Assembly (NCBI RefSeq): GCF_008831285.2
Contig: NC_045139.1
Location: 11,812,704 to 11,876,703 of the forward strand
Direction: 5' to 3'
Source: Nymphaea colorata
Taxonomy: Eukaryota; Streptophyta; Magnoliopsida; Nymphaeales; Nymphaeaceae
DNA length: 64,000 nt
Position numbers and translations under genes: made by a program
The notes under the pieces: generated by a model
Told to the model about the DNA's origin: nothing
Database searches by the model: none
Seen by the model: the letters and a program-made list of their open reading frames with translations, nothing else
Shown here: in pieces, positions 10,388 through 22,740 of the stretch
Layout: each line of letters begins with the position of its first letter
Position numbering within the stretch: the stretch's first letter is position 1

Positions 10388-13300
10388 TCATGAAATCAGA
10401 TATAGGGAGAGCTTTGGTAAATATATCCACAGTTTGATCTTCTGAAGCAACATATTCAGTAGAAATAATTCTTGCTTGAACCAAGTCCCTAATGTAATGA
10501 CAACAACTTTGATATGCTTGGTCTGTTCACGGAAGACTGAATTATTCGCTACATAAGTAGCCACTTTATTATCACATTGCATTTTTATATGCAATTCTAT
10601 CTAAATTCCAAAAACTTTTAGGATGCCTCTCACCCAGGTGATTTCAGTGGCAGTTTGGGTCAAGGCTCTATATTCCGACTCTGTACTAGACCGAACAACA
10701 ACAACTTGCTTTTTACTTCTCCAAGATACTAAGTTACCATCGACAAAGATAAAAAATCCCATAACAGACTTTTGGTCATCAATAAAGCTTGTATAGTCTG
10801 CATCAGAATATGATTCTAACTAGAGTGAAGAACTTTTTCTAAATAATAAACCATTTTCAGGGGAACCTTTTAGAAATTTTAATAATAACATAGCTGCATC
10901 ATAATGGGATTTTCTTGGTTTATCCATAAACTGGCTTAGTTTTTTCATAGCAAAGGATACAGCAAGTCTAGTAATGATTACATATAGTAGCTTTCCAATC
11001 AAAGACCGATATGATTTGCTATCAACAGGTTAAGTTTTATCATCATATAAGTGAATACGAGAATTCATAGAAATAGATGTAGTTTAGTTCCAATCATACC
11101 TGTCTCTTGTAGCAAATCAAGAACATATTTTCTTTGAAAAATGATTAAACCTTCTTTACTTCTTGTTGGAGACACTTTTTTGTGTCTTGTATTTCTTGTC
11201 ATTTGTCACCAGTTAAAATATGTCATTCACATATATCACCATAACAACCATACCTCTTGAGGTCCTTTTTATGAACAATGAATGATCTAAATGAGGTGTA
11301 TGAAAGTTAAACTTGGATACAACATCACACGATTTCTGAAACCATGCTTTGGGACTCTGTTTTAAACTATATATAGCCTACTTTAACAAACATACCTTGG
11401 TACACTCCCCTTATTTCTCAAAGCCCAGTGGTTGCTACATATAAACAATTTCAGATAAATCCTCATGCAGAAAAGCATTTTTAACATCTAGTTGGTACAT
11501 ATTCTATCCATACTGAGTTGCAACAGATATAATGAGTCGTATAGTACCCAGACATGCCACAAGAGAGAAAGTTTCAAAGAAGTCAATACCATATGTCTGT
11601 GTGTAACCTTTTGCTACAATCATGCCTTGTATTGCTCGACTATACCATCTGAGTTTATACTTAATAGTAAATACCTATCTTGAGCTGACAATATCTGCCT
11701 CAGAAGGAGGTTCAACAAGATCCCAAGTGTGGCGAGATATTAGAGAATCCATCTCCTTCTTCATTGCTTGGTACCATTTAGAGTCCAAAATAGTTTGTTC
11801 ATGTAAAATAGGAACTGAAGTAGCTGAGACATCAATAGATTTGCACATATGATCTCCCAAATGAGATGTACTAACAAATTTAAAAAGAGGATGAATTGTG
11901 CTGATCCCTTTACGTAGTATAATTGGTAGTTCATGAGGATGAGAAGTGTCGAGAGAACACTCAGGCATGTCATGTAATTCAGAACTACTTACCTCCCGAG
12001 AGCAAGACAATGTAAGGTTATTAGATTATGGATTCCTTATTGAATATATGAGAGGAGAGTCTTTAAACTGTGGAATGGAGGGATTGGGACAGGTGGATGA
12101 TGATAAAAAAGGAATGTACTCAAGTGGAATAGGAGGAATAGGAAGTGGAACAGAAGGGGACATTTCAGACTGTGGATATGAGGGGCTTGCAGGAAAGAAT
12201 GGAGAAGACTCGAGGAAGGTTACATCGACACTGACAAACTCTCAATTAGATATAGGATCTAGGCATCGATACCCTTTTTGATTTCTAGAGTATCCCACAA
12301 ATACACATTTACTTGCTTGCGCAGCTAGTTTATCTCAATTAGGTCCATGTTTATGTACAAATCATGTGCATCCAAATATATGTGGAGATAAAGAGAATAA
12401 CTCTGTTTGGGTAGAGAATTTGAATTAGAATCTTGTTGTCTATGAAAGAGGATAACGTTCTATTTATTAGGTAACATGCAGTTAAGGTTGTATCTCCTTA
12501 AATTTGAAAGGCATATGAGAATGAATCATGATCGTGCGGGCTACATCTAACAAATGGTGATGTTTTCTTTCAACTACACCTTTTTGTTAAGATGTGTGTT
12601 GACAGGTAAAATGTGACACAATACCATAGGATTTATAGAATTTAATTAGAGAAGTAGATTTGAACTTGAGAGCATTGTTAATGCGAACAACCTTAACACA
12701 ATAACTAAATTGAGTTTTTATTTTCAATATGAAAGATTTCAAGATACAAGGAGCTTCAGTTCTGCTTTTCATAAAAAAAACCTAAGTGACACGAGAGAAA
12801 TCATCAACAATGGACAGATAATAACGAAACGACAATCGACTCGAAACCCAACTAGGCCCCCAAACATCAACATGAACTAAATCAAATAGATTTTGGCTGC
12901 TAACTCTGACTCAATGGAAAGGAAGTACGACTATGGTTGCCCAGTTGACAAGCTTCACACTCGATAGAAGTTGTGGAAGAAATCTGAGGACATAGCTACC
13001 AAAGTTTAGGAAAGGATAGATGACCTAGTCTGAGATGCTATTAGAACGCACTTGAAGATGAATCACCTAAGAATGATGTCTCTTTAACAAATGTATCCAA
13101 GAAGTAGATTTCATTTCTCTCATGGCCTCCACCGATCTTCCTCTCAGTCGATAGGTCCTGAAATACATAAGTATCTGGGTAAAAAATAACTCGGCAATTC
13201 ATCTCTTTAGTTAGTTTACTTACAGATAACAAATTCTTTGGGAATTCAGAGAGTATATAACACATCATGAATATGCAAAGATAGAGATATATGAACATCT

Positions 13301-14521
13301 CCATGCTCTTTTACTAGAGATAGCCTTCCATCCGCCAATCGAACATGCCGTGAGGGATTAAATTTCTGCAGGTTTGAAATACTAGCATCTCCACAAAAGT
13401 GTTTAGATGCTCCAAAATCAATTTTCCAACAACCATTATAAGAAGTTCTACCTGCAGAATATGCTAAATTTGTGATAGCAGCAGATGCTGATGAGGTAGA
13501 AGGTGTAGTATTTGATCAATGCTCCATAATTAAATCAAGTTCGATCAAACTTAAATTAAGAGATGTAGCGTCTATAGAAGCAGTAGTGGGATTCACCTTA
13601 GGAATTATATTGATAGACTGTGTGTTTGGAATAGAAATGGATGAGGATGTCATAGTCGATGATGCGAATGAGTTAGGTTTACCCACTTTGTTCCAACACC
13701 TATTCTCTAAGTGGCCAAGACAACCATAATATGTGCATTAAAGTCTTCCATATCCTTCTGGACCTCGGCCTTTTCCTCTACCACAGGAAGAGTATAGTCC
13801 ACTTCATCCTCCTCCAAATGAGGCAAGGGCAAATGGCTGTGAGTTGTTTGAGGATGAAGGAAGAGTAACAAACAATCTGTTTAGCTTGTTGGAGACCTCA
13901 TTAAGATAAAGAAAATATGATCCTGTAAGCATTTGATTCTTGGCTATAGAATAATCTGATGACAGTCCATCAAGAAATTTAACAACAATCATTTGCTCCA
14001 TGTGAGATTTGAGACAATGCTTATAGGGCGGTTCAGGAGTTCATTTTTTCATAAGTGAACTTCAACTTTGTAAAGTATTCAGTTAAATCCATGTCACTTT
14101 TCTGCATTTGTGATAATTCTTGCTGAACATGTATAATTTTGCTGATGTTCTTATCTTGAGAGTACGTCTGCTGGAGAGAATTCCAGATATCTTTAGCTGT
14201 ATTATAATAACATAGCCCTGCAGCAATGTGGGGCTGTGTGCTATTCATGAGCCAAGCACTGATTATGCTGTTTTCTTCCTTCCACTGTGCATATTTACCA
14301 ATCCTTTCAACTGGTTCATCTTCTTTCAATATATATTTCTTCCTATGTCCAACGATTGATAACATGAAAGTTCTAGCCCATACATCATAGTTGGCTTCAT
14401 CTAGTTTGATAGTAGATCCAAAAGGAAATGGATTTGAGAAAGTTTTGTACTCTACACCAGCCTCTTTTTACTGATTTCTAGGTTCAGTTCTATCATGTTG
14501 TAAAGATTTATTGGCAGCCAT
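10388..14521 (-). pseudogene. Copia gag-pol polyprotein, inactivated
   Basis: Gag starts at the ATG at 14521 and meets an in-frame TAA after 17 codons, then continues (FPFGSTIKLDEANYDVW, then the QQTYSQDKNISKI region). The zinc knuckle at 13693-13737 reads CTYYGCLGHLENRC, so the second Cys of CX2CX4HX4C is Tyr. The protease site near 13417 reads DFGAS for the usual DSGAS or DSGAT. GAG-pre-integrase follows (NLLSVSKLTKEMNC, 13304-13041). Integrase remnants lie at about 13000-12300. Reverse transcriptase begins near 11790 (SKWYQAMKKEMDSL) with QLDVKNAFLH further on. Its catalytic box at 11222-11233 is YVND in place of YVDD. RNase H spans 11002-10388 with several stops. Each of these losses fits a C-to-T or G-to-A change. 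None of the product is likely to be made. Confidence 0.9.
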
Positions 14522-15212
14522 GATAAAACCTCGAAGACAGGAGAATATGAAAGTCCATGGCAGACTGAATATTGACTAATAAGGTATCAAACTAATCTCT
14601 AACATGAAAGAATATCCCTACAGTTTTTGTTTTTGCAGCTCCACGACAGACCCACTGCTACAACAATATTACACAAAAAAATTTCTAGATGTAGATAGCA
14701 GGCAGCTAACATGCACAGGTTTGACAACAGACTTTAACACAAACCTGCCTACTCCATTCAACTTTAATGATGCTTTAACTGTGAGGATCCACCAGGCACC
14801 ATACGACCAAGCAGATCAGAATGCCCTAGCAGATGAGAAGTTCTCTGGCCTGAACTTCTTCAAAATCAGCAACTAAGTCATATTTGATCTTGCAGCGAGT
14901 TCTGATCTGATCCACCACTCAGCGACATGATCTAGCCTGAACTTCTTCAACAACAGCAATTGAGTTAGATCTGATACACCCCAACATTTAGATCTAAACT
15001 ATGACATCAGATCTAGTTTTTCAACAACTTCACAACTTCAACAGCAACACAAGGGTGCTAATCACATTTCTACATGTTAAATGTGATTAGCCTCTTTTTA
15101 CCAAACAATCTATTTTTTTTTTTTATAAACAGTAGGAACTTTAGACGTGAAATCTTAGCTTGGAGGAAGATACGAGAAATGAGGGAAATAGTGTGAAACC
15201 CTAGATGTCAGG

Positions 15213-15231
15213 GTCTGTGGCTCTGATACTA
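15213..15231 (-). other. Primer binding site of the copia element
   Basis: Immediately inside the 5' LTR the minus strand reads TAGTATCAGAGCCACAG. It matches the common plant copia primer site TGGTATCAGAGC (complementary to initiator Met tRNA) with one G-to-A change. Confidence 0.8.
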
Positions 15232-15464
15232 TGTTGTTTAGAGAGGTAGGTAAGAAGGAGAAGAAGAGAACGTGAGGAAGAAAGAGAGTAAGAAGCAATC
15301 TCACTTATTATGGCTGCTCCCCTTCCTGTAGAATAAACAATGATTAGGGTTATGATTAACCCTTTACATAAAGATTCCAACAAAAAATTTAAATTCAGAA
15401 AGCTACCTAATACTAAAATTTCAAAATACATAAAACTTCAAACCCTCAACCAGTTTCCTCAACA
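15232..15464 (-). repeat. 5' LTR of the copia element
   Basis: A 233-bp repeat with TGTTG...CAACA ends, about 88% identical by eye to the copy at 10101-10333. About 710 bases of leader separate it from the gag ATG at 14521. Confidence 0.92.
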
Positions 15465-17787
15465 AATGTATTTGAGGAACTTACCCAAACAATATTATAT
15501 GACAAAATATGCGATCAAAGAAGCAATTCATGGAACAAGCACTTGCAAGATCAAACAAGAAAATCATATGAAAACAAGAGATATATGATATACATAAAAA
15601 CCAACAAAGTTTTCTAAAACCACATGCATATCAACAAAGATAAGATGTGTGTATCTATGCTAAATATTTTCGGCATGCAAATATTTTCGGCATGCACATG
15701 AAGACTATGAGCCATTTGTTTATGGAAACAAAAAGAGGACGTAGATATATCTTTTTCGCAAACTAAAGTGTGTTTTCTTTCCTCTTCTTATGACCACCTA
15801 AATAAAATTTAGAGAGAGAGAGACAGAGAGATGGGGAAATCATAAGACTGGCAAGGGACATTTTTTTGAAAAAGAAATTTTTAAGGAGAAGGATGTTTTA
15901 CGAGGTTTAGATAAGGTATCTTATCTCAAAGGTCACTAATGTGTTTCCATTATACTTTCATGAAACTTTATACAAGAGATATTCAGTTATAACACCTTTT
16001 ACTACCTTTCTATTTTTTCAAATTTCATGTTTGAATATGATTTCCTAGTTAGCATGAGTTATCTTCTATAATATGTTGTCTTGCATTTTTATTTTTCTAT
16101 CTAGTACTCCAAGAGCCGATTGATTGTCCACTTCTAGCTTATCACCCTTATTTGCATGTGATTTTATATTGTGTTACCTTGTTTATTTGACAACTTATTG
16201 TGGAATTCATGCATGATTAGTATGAGGAGATGCTAGCTTTTCCTGAATTATGAGATCTCATGCTCATCATGTGGTGTGAGATCTTTATTCTAATCAATCC
16301 TCTTCAAGCTAGGGTTGGAAGGAAGCCACCAACAGAGTTTGTGCATGGGAAAAAATAATCAGTTCTGTAACAATGGTTTGCTGAATCGATTTGCAAGCTG
16401 GTTATGGCTAGAGAGATGTTGACTGATTTATGCAAAAGCTCTAAGTGAAATTGCAAGAAATGCAAGTGTAATTTAGCATGTTTCTACCATGGGTTATATG
16501 TTGGAACTTATGATAATTTATCACATAAGTAGAGGGGTGGCTTTGAAATGTAAATTCAAATGTCTCCAAATAAGAAATGTCGTGGTGGCAGCTACTAAGG
16601 CTTGATATATATATTCAGTTTTGTGTGAAGATTATGCACTAAAGTTTATTTTTTTGCACATCAAGAAATACAATTTGGACTGAAGCAGGTGCAGCGGTCA
16701 ATAATGGATATGTTGGTATCAAGGCACATCCTACCCAATTTGCACTAGCATATATACACGTGAATTTAAGCTTGAAGAAGTACGTTTTAGATGCTGCTGT
16801 TCCATGAAACTATTGAAATATGCACTTCATCATTTGTAAATGTTTCACAGTCAGATTATATATAAATTGGTGAACGGAGTAACAACATATGATATGTTTG
16901 GCCAAGTGATTGTTAGATATTATAGTGCTCCAACTAATCTTTGGCAGAGAGTAGCAATAGAAAATTGCTTGTATGCTATATATGAAGTTTTGACATTTAC
17001 CACCATAGGCATCACCATGACTTTATAATGTTGCAATAACGTCATCTGTGTTGGCTAAAAAATGAACATGAAGTAGTCAGGTGCCCTTGAATTTCAAGAA
17101 AACAATGGGATCCCTAACCTTGTTTGATCATGAACTCATTGTGAACTTGCTATCAGAAGGACGCTAAAAATTGTTTATAGATCCCAGGCGCGCTGGTATA
17201 ATCAACATAAAGTAGAAGGAGCATAGTAGATACATCGTGTTTGTAAACAAACATTGAAAAATCTGCTAAGCAAGATTTGGCGAATGACAAAAGCATGATT
17301 TGGAAATTGACAATGAGATTCACCCTCTCTTGATAATTTCCTTATTCCACCTTTTCTTTTTTTGTAATTATACATGATTGGCATAAGTCTGGCATGGGGT
17401 AATAGGTATTATTCACTTTGTCTCTTTTGGTCTATATAAAATTGGAAAACCAGCTGCAAAAGATTTAATGAAAGTCGGCTTGGTTCAGTTTGTGGCTTTC
17501 TCAACATGAGCCATGAAATGAGTTAGATCTGGTTTTTTGAAATAAATGTCTTACCATATCAAATCCAGCAGGATCCATGGGATCCAGATCTAGCATATCC
17601 AGTATCATGAATAAGGCAAGTCTTGATAAGATAAACATGCCGAAAGAAGAAGGTTTGCACCAACTCCACCACAACTGCTCCCCTTGCTTTCAGCAGGATC
17701 CAAGGAGCTGTTATTTCACCCAGTAAGGGAGGAAATCCTGAACGTTGAAATCTTGATGCTATAAAGGATAAAATATATGTCATGATA
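15465..17787. other. No gene recognised
   Basis: About 2.3 kb of AT-rich sequence with only short open frames (about 60-80 codons). A small GA run lies near 15812. No transposon ends or conserved domains were recognised. Confidence 0.5.
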
Positions 17788-17954
17788 ATTGAGTGTAAAC
17801 AATGACGGAACTACATGGGGGCTGGTGTGGATCCATTAAAATTTTAATTGAAAAACTTAAAGTGATGACTCATCAAAATCTTACGTTGGTGCCTCCTGGA
17901 CGACGACTCAAGTGCCCTTTGGCCAGAAAATCCTGTCTTCGCCATTGAGTGTAA
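17788..17954. mobile_element. Short non-autonomous element with 11-bp target duplication
   Basis: A 145-bp insert (17799-17943) is flanked by perfect copies of ATTGAGTGTAA (17788-17798 and 17944-17954). The insert begins ACAATGACGGAACTACATGGGGG and ends TCCTGTCTTCGCC, echoing the 'gcggagcc...ggctccgcc' ends seen at 22035-22740 and 25605-25810. The 11-bp duplication suits a SINE or a MULE-like element. It has no coding capacity. The class is uncertain. Confidence 0.6.
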
Positions 17955-20519
17955 TGATAATCTCTTTTAATGGAACCCTCACCAAGGATGATCATGGTGT
18001 GGTGAGGTATCTCTGGTGGACATAGGAGTCTTTTCTCTGAACCATGCAAGTCAAGTCTAGTTTGTCTTTTCTTCTTCTCTCTTGATCTTTATTATCATAA
18101 AATGAGAAGCAGGAACCATAACTGTTTCCGCTCGTTTCCCGGCCCTACTTCTTGGCATTTGACAATGAAATCCTGATTTGGCAGCTTCCAAACGCACGTA
18201 TTTTTTTTTTTTCTTGAGGAATCCTCCTGCACGCTTTTTGAAGATGCACGTAAAGGTTTTTCTCACGAACACGAAATAATAAAGTGCATAGTGATCTTGA
18301 ACTGAATCTTGTATGAGGCCGACATTGATATCTTCTTCACAGAGAGAAAGGATTAATATATTCGTAGGACTTAATAATCTAGTTTCATCCGGCTTTAGGT
18401 TCTGTCTTACAATTTTTTAATCGAAAGTTATGGCACTAAGTTGTATATCCGAGGCATCTGATCAGGCATATACGTGTTAATATTCGGTGGTCAAGCTTGC
18501 CTAGATCAAAACGTGCAGATGTATTTTTAAGGCTGCCTAAGATAGTTAATTTAGGGTACGTTACTATTTTGAGTTCTCTCTCTTATTTGCTCATCTCACA
18601 CTAAGTCGTTGGTTATAGACACCGACTCTCTAAAATATATGTATATATGCCTCCTCTAATTACTCATTTTTTTTTTTTTTTTTTCTGGATAAGCTGTAGC
18701 ATTGCTCAAACCTTTTGTGGCTTACAAGAGTAGCACATCGAGTCGCAACAACAACTACATGTTTTGTAACATAGACCTCTTTTTTAAGTGGGCCGCCTTA
18801 CTGCCCAATTGCACTACCCTCTTAAGGGCTATATGATTTGGTCATTTGAATTTGTGTTTTTGTCTCTTCTAGTTTTTACTTTGTGTTACTGCATTTAAGT
18901 TATGTAATTAAGCAAATAGCTTGATAAAATGACTTTCATCTCTAACGTGCGTCCAAAAATAGAGGGGAGTGTGACGTCACTATATATATTTCTACTCTGC
19001 GAAATATAGATATGGACGTTGGTGGCACCTTTGCCTGGTATCTCGGTAGGCCCCAATATTTATTGAACAAACGTGGCATTGTGTCAGGAATATCTAAGCA
19101 TCACGACAAAAGAGCTTAAATTGTGGGACTCGAGTTTCTAAAACGAAGGACCAGATGCTTAAAAAGCTATTGAAGTCTTTAATAATTCTTTAATGGTGAG
19201 AAGGACAGCAGGACCCATTTCTTCAGCACATGGTGCATGGTTGGGTTCCATAATCCTTACTTTCCAGCACATCCCCTTGTCATATAATGTTTTAGCTTCG
19301 TGTTTGTTAGTGACTTCTCGTAGCAGCCCATGTTGTGCTTTATAATTTGTTCCTTTTGTTTTGAAAAAGAAGAGACCAGCGAGGGAAGATTTTTTTGGCA
19401 AAAACTCACCAAAAGGTATCTAATATTTTATCAAATAATTAGGTATCAGTACTGCTTGAAATTTATAACAGTTAGTAAATTGTAAGTGCTCAAATTTTGA
19501 AAGTAGTTCTCGAAGAGTTATCTTATTACATCTCTTGAAGACAAAAATAGAGGCCTCATTCCATTTTGCTTGGGGGAGGCCAACTTATATCTTCTCAATT
19601 TTTTACAGGGGTCAAAATGCTTTTTTTCAAAATTTTATAAGGGCTAAATGATTTTTTTTTAAATTATAAGTATAAAATTTTGGTTTCTCAAAATTTGAAG
19701 GGGACCATGGCCCCTGCGGCCGCCAGCTTCCGCCCTGCCGCATTCCATGTTATGGCCACAAAAAATGCAAGAACGAAAGCCAGATCATGAGAGTCTGTTG
19801 TACTATGTTTCTCAGTTTTTTATTTTTTTATTTTTTTATTATAATATGACCTCCTAATAGGCAGTGGTTTTGGAAATTCCTATGAAAAATGGAGTTCTTA
19901 TTTACTAACTTTTAAAAATTGAGCAGTACTTGTTGCTAAAAAATTGAACACCTTTTTATAATTTTTCATAATCTTGATTACCTTGAATTAGAAGAAAAGA
20001 GAAATTTCCATTTACTTCATACCTCAACTATAGATTTAGAACAACTAGCTCAATGCTTTCAAAATTTCTTAATACAAGCTCAGATACTATGTTTTCTTCA
20101 TAATTGTGAAGTCCGAACCTAAGGTTAAAAGCTGGTATTGGGTCGAATTGGGCCTAGTCGGGTCAACCTGGGCTGGCCTGACAACTAGGGGAACCGACCC
20201 TATGCCTAATTTTTGGGCTTGAGCTAGGGATTGAGTCCAAACGAGTACCCAGTACTTGTTGGATACTCGGCCTAATGCCCAGTCTTACTGATTCATTAAT
20301 TACCATTCAATCAACACAGCTGAGCTTTTTAACCACATTTCCAAGACTAGTGAAACCATGCCTCCTTTGATAGCTGCAGCAGCAACAGAAAAATCCAAAA
20401 ATTTGAGGCCTACGTTTTGGCTTTAGGCCAAATGCTGTCGCCTACACCAAAATTTTCTTAGAAGGAAGAGTTCAGTCCTCTTCTCACAGGTGCCATCTTG
20501 CTCTACAGAAGAACATACC
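17955..20519. other. No gene recognised; scattered repeat debris
   Basis: A poly-T run stands at about 18667-18684 and T-rich tracts at 19640-19660 and 19825-19845, as left by retroposed tails on the opposite strand. 19600-19740 (many GGGG/CCCC words, ending near GGCCGCCAGC) and 20145-20300 (GGGTCGAATTGGGCC and similar words) look like decayed dispersed repeats. No gene is seen. Confidence 0.45.
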
Positions 20520-20876
20520 TTTGGACCGTGTCTTCCTACACGTCAGTAGAGGTTGAATTTCATTGACGTTTTTTTAGAGGTGCCAGTAAAAGTTAACGTT
20601 CACCAACATTAAGAAACTGGCAGTCGAAAAACGTTGGTGACATTGAAGTCAGAGAAGGTTCGTTATGAGGCAACTTAACATTTAATTGGAACAACAGTAG
20701 AAGAGTAATTTACTGATGTCGACGGACGTCGGAACAAATTGTCTGTAAATTATTTCTGAAATGGGTGACCGAATATTGACGTCCAGGGACGTCTGCTCAG
20801 ACACTTGCTTTTAGGGTCCAGGTTTGTGCGGTAAACGACATGTAACCCGACGTAGAGTTAAACTGTTTGTGCAGTG
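20520..20876 (-). mobile_element. Probable CACTA-type element end
   Basis: On the minus strand from 20876 the sequence begins CACTGCACAAACAGTT, similar to CACTA terminal repeats. Inward lie repeated GACGT words (GTCGACGGACGTCGG, GACGTCCAGGGACGTC), as in CACTA subterminal regions. The other end was not found, so this may be a fragment. Confidence 0.4.
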
Positions 20877-22034
20877 GCATGGTCGGTTTGGCTTCTTTAG
20901 CTCCCGCCCTTTTTATCATGGAATTATCTTAACGAGATTTACTTGCGAATGATTTGACATAAGGCATGATTTGTGGAGGCTTAATTTGTTTGGTCGGGCG
21001 TCAGCTCAAATGCTAGCTAGCTGCTAATACTAGTGCTGTAAATATTGATGATTAACTTTCACCAACTAATCTCCCATGAATTAATTGCTCCGAAAACGTC
21101 AGTAGGGGACTTGGTATTTTGCCTTTCGGGAATAAGCAGAGGCGGTAGTCAGTGCATGTTGAGGTACTCCACTGTATTAGCCGGAATATGTGATCAGGCA
21201 CGCCATGCATGTTCAGGGGCGGAGGCGGGTGCCGGCAACTGCCGGCACAGACCCACAATATCTCATAGCCATTTTCTTCATTTACATGTTGCTGTCCCAT
21301 AAAAATCTAGAATTTAAGTACTACCGTCCCCCGGCCAGAAATCTATGACTTTGACGCGGTTCTGTCCTATGCTAATGTATCTTATGCATTAATTAGCCTG
21401 GTAAGATCTTGATTGGATTTCATATGGGCCCTGGATGTGCCAATACAATTATCAGCTCATACATGCACTAATTAATCGATGATCAATGATGGGAATATGA
21501 AACAGAAAAGCCTTGGGCTGTCGGTGTTTGTTTAATTAGTTTAGCAGACCAACCAATAATTCATTTTGTTTGGTAAATCCATTAAGAGTTCCGAATTGCC
21601 CAACCACAGGAAGATACTAGGAGTCTGGCCTGCTTAGAATAGTACTTCAAAATCGAGGAAGATTTTCTATTGGAATCATGAGATGGAGATTCTAGAATGA
21701 TTTGACAACCTAGACAGATTTTCATATAACAAGAAAACAGAAAAAAAAAAGACCAAATTTTCCAACCCCACAATTTGCTCATGGAACATGCAGAACAAAA
21801 AATATGTTTGACCACAAAGCACCAAAAAGAAAAATGCTTCCTTCCACTGCATGCATGATTAGACATAAACCCTGTTTTATACTAACAATATTTATGTTTA
21901 TGTAGAAGTACGCCAAATCAACTGAATAGTCCTTGTTCTGACTCCTGCAAAAAAGCTTACCGGTTCATGGTAGTAGTTAAAAGGCAGGCCTACTGTACAT
22001 ATAATATACAATATCCGCATAAAGTGGGCATGTA
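20877..22034. other. No gene recognised
   Basis: A short GC-rich patch at 21205-21250 (GGCGGAGGCGGGTGCCGGCA) resembles the ends of the dispersed repeat described at 22035-22740. The rest is unassigned AT-rich sequence. Confidence 0.4.
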
Positions 22035-22740
22035 CAGTGGTGGAGTCAGAGACATTTGTGGCTAAGGGACACTCTTAAGTTTAAATTTTAAAGGGTACTC
22101 ATATGTGAAAAGTAAAAACTAATGAAGTTTTTTATATATAAATAATATAAATTTAGTATGCCATTGTGGGTAAGGCTGCACGCGAGCTGAGTCGAGCCCG
22201 AGCTTGGCCAGCTCAAGCTCGACTCGGCTCAAAAAACTCGAGTTCGAACTCGGCTGGAACTCAAGTCGAGCTCCTTATAGCAAAAGCGAGTTCGACTCGA
22301 CTGCACAAAATCGAGCTCGAACTCGACTCGTTTAACTTATTTTACTCATTTAGGCGTTAAAGTCGTTTGGCATTAACTCGTGTAAGTTTTAACTTGAGTA
22401 AGTGTTAACTCATGTAACTCGTTTTAACTCGTGTAAGTTGTGAAAATTTATTTTTACCCTAAAAGTTAAAACCAATGAACCGGTTTTGGCTTACATAGAG
22501 TACCGGTTTGTGAGTCGAGTCAAGTATAACCGAGTTGAGTTCCTAAAACTCGAACTTGACTCGTTTATCATTTTGAGTATCTTGTAAGCTCAAACTTGAC
22601 TTGTTTATAAATGAGTTGAGCACGAGTCGAGTTTTTTCAAGTGAGTTTGAGTCGAGCCCAAGTTGGCTCAGCTCCTTGTGCAGCCCTAGTTGTGGGCAAT
22701 TGCTCACACCTGCAACGACGTAGCTCTGCTACTGGCATGG
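22035..22740. mobile_element. Dispersed repeat interrupted by a hAT-like MITE
   Basis: The outer sequence starts near GTGGTGGAGTCAGAGAC and ends near GTAGCTCTGCTACTGG, a rough inverted pair. When the internal MITE (22171-22688) is ignored, the left and right parts line up with the uninterrupted relative at 25605-25810. Shared words include TTTAAATTT, AAAGGG and GCAATT-CACAC. This is a nested insertion with the MITE being the younger event. The class of the outer element is not known. Confidence 0.55.
22171..22688. mobile_element. hAT-like MITE rich in GAGCTCGA words
   Basis: A 518-bp non-coding element with inverted ends TAAGGCTGCAC and GTGCAGCCCTA. It is flanked by 8-bp duplications ATTGTGGG (22163-22170) and GTTGTGGG (22689-22696), matching at 7 of 8. 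An 8-bp duplication is the hallmark of hAT elements. The interior is full of alternating CTCGAGCTCGAACTCGACTC-type words and is itself loosely palindromic. Such sequences are common plant MITEs. Confidence 0.75.

Larger units (their letters stand above)
10101..15464 (-). mobile_element. Complete but decayed Ty1/copia LTR retrotransposon
   Basis: A 5.36-kb element lying on the minus strand. It has two 233-bp LTRs, a tRNA-iMet-like primer site next to the 5' LTR, a polypurine tract next to the 3' LTR, and gag-pol remnants in copia order (gag, protease, integrase, reverse transcriptase, RNase H). The LTRs differ at about 28 of 233 sites by eye, roughly 88% identity, so the insertion is old. No exact 5-bp target duplication remains: GATGC before 10101 and AATGT after 15464 match only in part. 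Coding capacity is destroyed by stops and active-site changes. Confidence 0.93.
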
